64,000 nt of DNA from Elysia crispata (lineage: Eukaryota > Mollusca > Gastropoda > Plakobranchidae): positions 38,501 to 102,500 of the forward strand of contig JAWDGP010001999.1 in NCBI GenBank assembly GCA_033675545.1, given 5' to 3'. Below are positions 60,661 to 64,000 of this stretch, one piece after another. A model generated the notes under the pieces. It had not been told where the DNA came from and searched no databases. It saw nothing but the letters and a program-made list of their open reading frames with translations. Positions within the stretch are counted from its first letter, which is position 1. Every line of letters starts with the position of its first letter. The position numbers were made by a program, and so were the translations under genes.

Positions 60661-60736
60661 GTGTATGTATGTATGTATGTATGTATGTATGTATGTATGT
60701 ATGTATGTATGTATATATATATATATATATATATAC
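60661..60736. repeat. (TGTA)n then (TA)n microsatellite
   Basis: About 50 bp TGTA then 24 bp TA. Confidence 0.97.
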
Positions 60737-61753
60737 AATCTTGTTTTCTCTCTATTACTCTCTGTATCTTTCTCTCTCTTTATCTTCTCTTACATGCACC
60801 TGTGTTCTAACGCTCTGTCTGAAAAGATTGCTTACGCAAAACCCAGAAAATATCAGTTGACCGCAAACCAATTTCTACAAATTTGATCATCCGGAAGTGG
60901 CTTGTAGTGAGAGCTGATCGCTAGACACAGGATGGCATGGACTTCAAAACCTGTAAGGATTAAGCTTATACAAAATTTCTTTTGTTTGACCAATGTGGTA
61001 TCTGGTAGTAAGAGAGCCAAGACCAGGCGGCACACAGATTTAGATCGCGTAGAGGAATATAATTATTTTCAAACAAAACAATGTCCCTCATCACCTGATA
61101 CAATATAGGAAACGAGAGATCGGTGAAACTGGCCGATATTCTAGCTGTGGGGATCAGATTGAAAAGGCTCGGGTTGAAAAGAATTTTAGCTGCTTTATTC
61201 ACGTTTCTCTGTCGTTTTCGCAATAATTTATTTTTGGTTCTCATTCAGGCCTTCGGTAATGACATCCACCCTGTTCTGATATGTTCAACCAAGTCCTCAT
61301 CTGTGTCAGTTAACTCGAATATTTACATATCCCCAGTGCCGCAAAAAAAAAAAAAAATAATAATAATAAAGACATATCGCGGCCAAAAAGGCGAACAACA
61401 AAATATCGAGAAAATCTAAATAATAAGAGAAAAATATCTATGAAAATTACATTAAAGAGATAAACTTTCGACAAATCTAAGAGCATTGAAGTGCTGAAGA
61501 TTTTAATTCTGGAGGGGATGAAGAAGGGCTGGAGAGAAAAAAAAAAAAGATTATGGCAGCCTTGCGGCCTCACTTTGTGCCTTTATGTCACCACAGCAAG
61601 GAGTGGCTTCAAGTTTTTTGTTTTTTTGTTTTTTGTTTTTTTGACTGGCATTTAGGCAGTTTAGGTCCAGAAATGATACGCAACAAAACTGAAGAATTCC
61701 TTTTTTATTTCTGTTGTATTATTACCATTGTCAAACTAAGAATGGGTCAGGTG

Positions 61754-61755
<2 letters not shown>
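60737..61755. other. Intergenic DNA, nothing recognised
   Basis: Overlapping short frames on both strands at 60,850-61,250 but no convincing splice sites. Confidence 0.35.

Positions 61756-61802
<47 letters not shown>
61756..61802. repeat. (AT)n microsatellite
   Basis: About 46 bp AT. Confidence 0.97.
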
Positions 61803-61803
<1 letters not shown>

Positions 61804-62795
61804 CAACAACTACTGTAACTTTGTAGCAAAAAAAGGATCATGCTCTTGTAAATCACTTTGACTTCAAGACTGGTGGCTTTTTCAATCAGTTGTTTTAAGC
61901 AATTTTCGCGCTTGAATATTTAAAACGTTTTAAGAAACATTTCAGTCCAACCTGTTTGATCTAAATGTCAAATGTGAAGACGCACGTGTCTTTAATCATT
62001 TTGTGCTACGTGTTAGCCTCTTGCATTGCAACATGTGAGTCTCGATTACATTTGATAATAATCAACTGATTATGTACAACATGATTGGGAAGAGCGGTGT
62101 GGATGGGGCATTTTTCTTTTTAAACAGAACATCGCCATGGGCGTGAAGTGTAACGAGCAAGCCTTAGACTCAGTTTTTACTCAAATTTCTATGGCCCTAC
62201 CCTACCCAGTTAGGCGTTTTCCTGCCCTGTAAGGCGTTTAATAGATCCAAAATACCTAAGGCAATGCACTGAATTTTGAAGATTATCAAAGATTGAAACG
62301 ACATTCACAAGGAGATTGTCTTACTATCGATGATTGCATCTGGGAATAGGAATTTTGGAAAATATCGCTCTTTTATCATTGAACTTTTTTTACTTTTATC
62401 TCTTTGTTAATTTTTTTTGTTTCTTATAACATTTTAATCTGTTTTCGAATACTATTGAAAACTCAACAGTTGGTTTTATTGCATAAATTTTAGGAATAAA
62501 TTATAACTAATGTTACATTCAGGATAATTATGTGCAGAAAATTCAAGTGTGTGCAATGAGTTTAGTATGTTTTTGTAAAATATTTATCCAGATTTAAATC
62601 TTGTATAATTGAGTAAATTTACTCCACACTTTTTGATACTTTGATTAAGAGAAACAGTTTAATATCATTTTTTTTATAATTCCATCCACAATGTTTAAAA
62701 TTCAGACATTTTATCTGATTCAGTATTTGAGAAAGAATAATGTAACCAAAGATTTCATAAAAAATGGTGGTATTTAAAGGTATGGACAGTTTTGC
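61803..62795. other. AT-rich DNA, nothing recognised
   Basis: Short frames only. Confidence 0.4.
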
Positions 62796-63450
62796 ATGGT
62801 TTTCAGGTCATCTGGTAATTTAAATTTAAAAAAAAATACTGTCACTGCCAGAGACGGTAGGCAGGTAAAACAACTCCGGGCAGGTCTCGCGACAGCTGGT
62901 CCTCAGACTCTTGAAAAAATACAAGGGATGAGATTTGTCCAAATGGTGGATTCTCCTGGAACAGATCTGTGTTGCAGAAAGTCAAGGACCAGGTTAATCT
63001 GGTTGTAGTCCTCACCACGTTCAATCGTAATGGTATGACCCTAACAAGCTAGTCATCCTGCGTGATCGTATAAACTGGCCGTGGCTTGCGAAAATCTTCA
63101 TTATCTGCTTGAATATCTACAAATTCATTAAAGAGCCACGGACAAAACGTGTGCAAGAATACATTGACTGTGAGGCTATGGAACATCTTGTTAACATGAT
63201 GAAGAAGGAACGGATTTCCAGAGAGTTTTTTAAGTTTCTGCATGTGTCTATGCCGGGGAGAAAAAATGAAGGTCACAACAAACTTTAATCAACTCATCCA
63301 GGGTTAGACAGACTATGGTTTGCGGCAACCGGTGCTGTAGAATTTTTTGGTGACACCTTGGACTACCTGATGGAATGGCACGTCTCTAGAGAAAACTAAT
63401 GAAGATGTCTCTCGAGACAGTTTCTAGTTGAGAGGAGAATCTGTTCGGCA
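62796..63450 (+). pseudogene. Coding-like relic with broken frames, identity unknown
   Basis: Plus-strand segments look protein-like but lie in different frames: one with GMRFVQMVDSPGTDL, one with VNLVVVLTTFNRNGMT, one with EAMEHLVNMMKKERISREFF, one with VCGNRC. The order D-S-P-G then C-G-N-R-C faintly recalls AIG1/GIMAP-type GTPases (D-x-P-G switch, CGNR near the end), but no P-loop is visible and the likeness is weak. It could also be a transposon remnant. If it was a gene, it has several frameshifts and stops and is not functional in this form. Confidence 0.25.
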
Positions 63451-64000
63451 AGAAATTTGGCTGATGAACCTTTGACTTTCTTTGCATGATATTTATAATG
63501 TTTCTACTTTCTACATGGCACACTCGATGTGGCCCTCGCTGTGGACAGTATGGCATAAACCAGCAACGACAGGAATAGGATTGTAAGGTGCATGGAACCC
63601 GTTATATCTCCTATGTTGCCTTTATTGTATACGTGTTCCAAACTTGCTTTGCAACTTATGATGTTTTCGCCTCTGAGCGTGTTAGTGGTTTTTCCCTGAT
63701 GCTTTTGCTGCCAGCTTCTTTTTTTAAACGGCAGTATACGTCCGTTTCTTGTCTGTTGTTTTGTTTTTTTTTTCATTTGAATACCTAAAGTATGGCCACC
63801 CTGAATACATCCTCTACGTCTGCTGATATCTCAATGGCGGGTGTGAATATAAGCTCGCAATTTTTTAACTCTCAAGAAAGTCAGTATTGCATGTTAGTCT
63901 GTATGTTTCTAAAGTTGGCTCCTTCCAGTGGATTAATGAAAACAAAGTCATACATGACAGCGTCTTAAAATACTCTTGCTGCCAATTCAAGGTCGGCCTC
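63451..64000. other. Unique DNA to window end
   Basis: Overlapping short frames on both strands at 63,500-63,790. No exon supported. Confidence 0.35.

Overview
The window is animal nuclear DNA: AT-rich, intron-dominated, and full of microsatellites, minisatellites and fold-back repeats. There is no operon-like gene packing, and almost every long open frame is a translated simple repeat. A decayed LINE reverse transcriptase fragment and a tRNA-derived SINE-like element point to a metazoan. A mollusc or other lophotrochozoan is my best guess from the overall style, but no marker here proves it.

One gene can be built by hand. It lies on the minus strand from a promoter near 39.2-39.3 kb (CACGTG, CCAAT, GGGCGG and TATAAAAA in order) to a TAG stop at 6,245, about 33 kb. 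The model has a 5'-UTR exon plus 21 coding exons, most of 18-66 nt, all with GT-AG borders. They join into one 1,113-nt open frame (370 codons plus stop). The protein looks like a type II membrane protein: a short basic N-terminal tail, one hydrophobic segment at about residues 58-77, then about 290 residues of disordered Ser/Thr/Pro/Gly/Ala-rich sequence with three N-glycosylation sequons. I do not recognise the family.

The striking point is its architecture. Every internal exon from the fourth to the twenty-first is symmetric 1-1 (a multiple of three, starting and ending after codon position 1). Any subset could be skipped or added without breaking the frame. This is the same logic as the micro-exon genes of schistosomes, but with no sequence similarity that I can claim. 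Several further phase-matched micro-exon candidates lie in the introns.

The introns hold much of the repeat content: 52-bp, 75-bp, 37-bp and 24-bp minisatellites, a 3-kb 44-bp satellite with higher-order structure, long (AGT)n tracts, a fold-back element at 18.8-19.0 kb with a half copy at 24.7 kb, and a 0.5-kb inverted repeat at 37.1-37.6 kb.

Outside the gene, 1-6.2 kb and 39.3-64 kb show no confident gene. They hold arrays at 3.2-3.9, 44.2-44.8, 46.0-46.7, 47.6-48.0, 53.0-54.1, 55.1-55.6, 58.6-59.7 and 60.05-60.2 kb, and a coding-like but broken stretch at 62.8-63.5 kb.

The exon model was read by eye. At several exons the acceptor was chosen partly because it kept the phase, so RNA evidence would be decisive.
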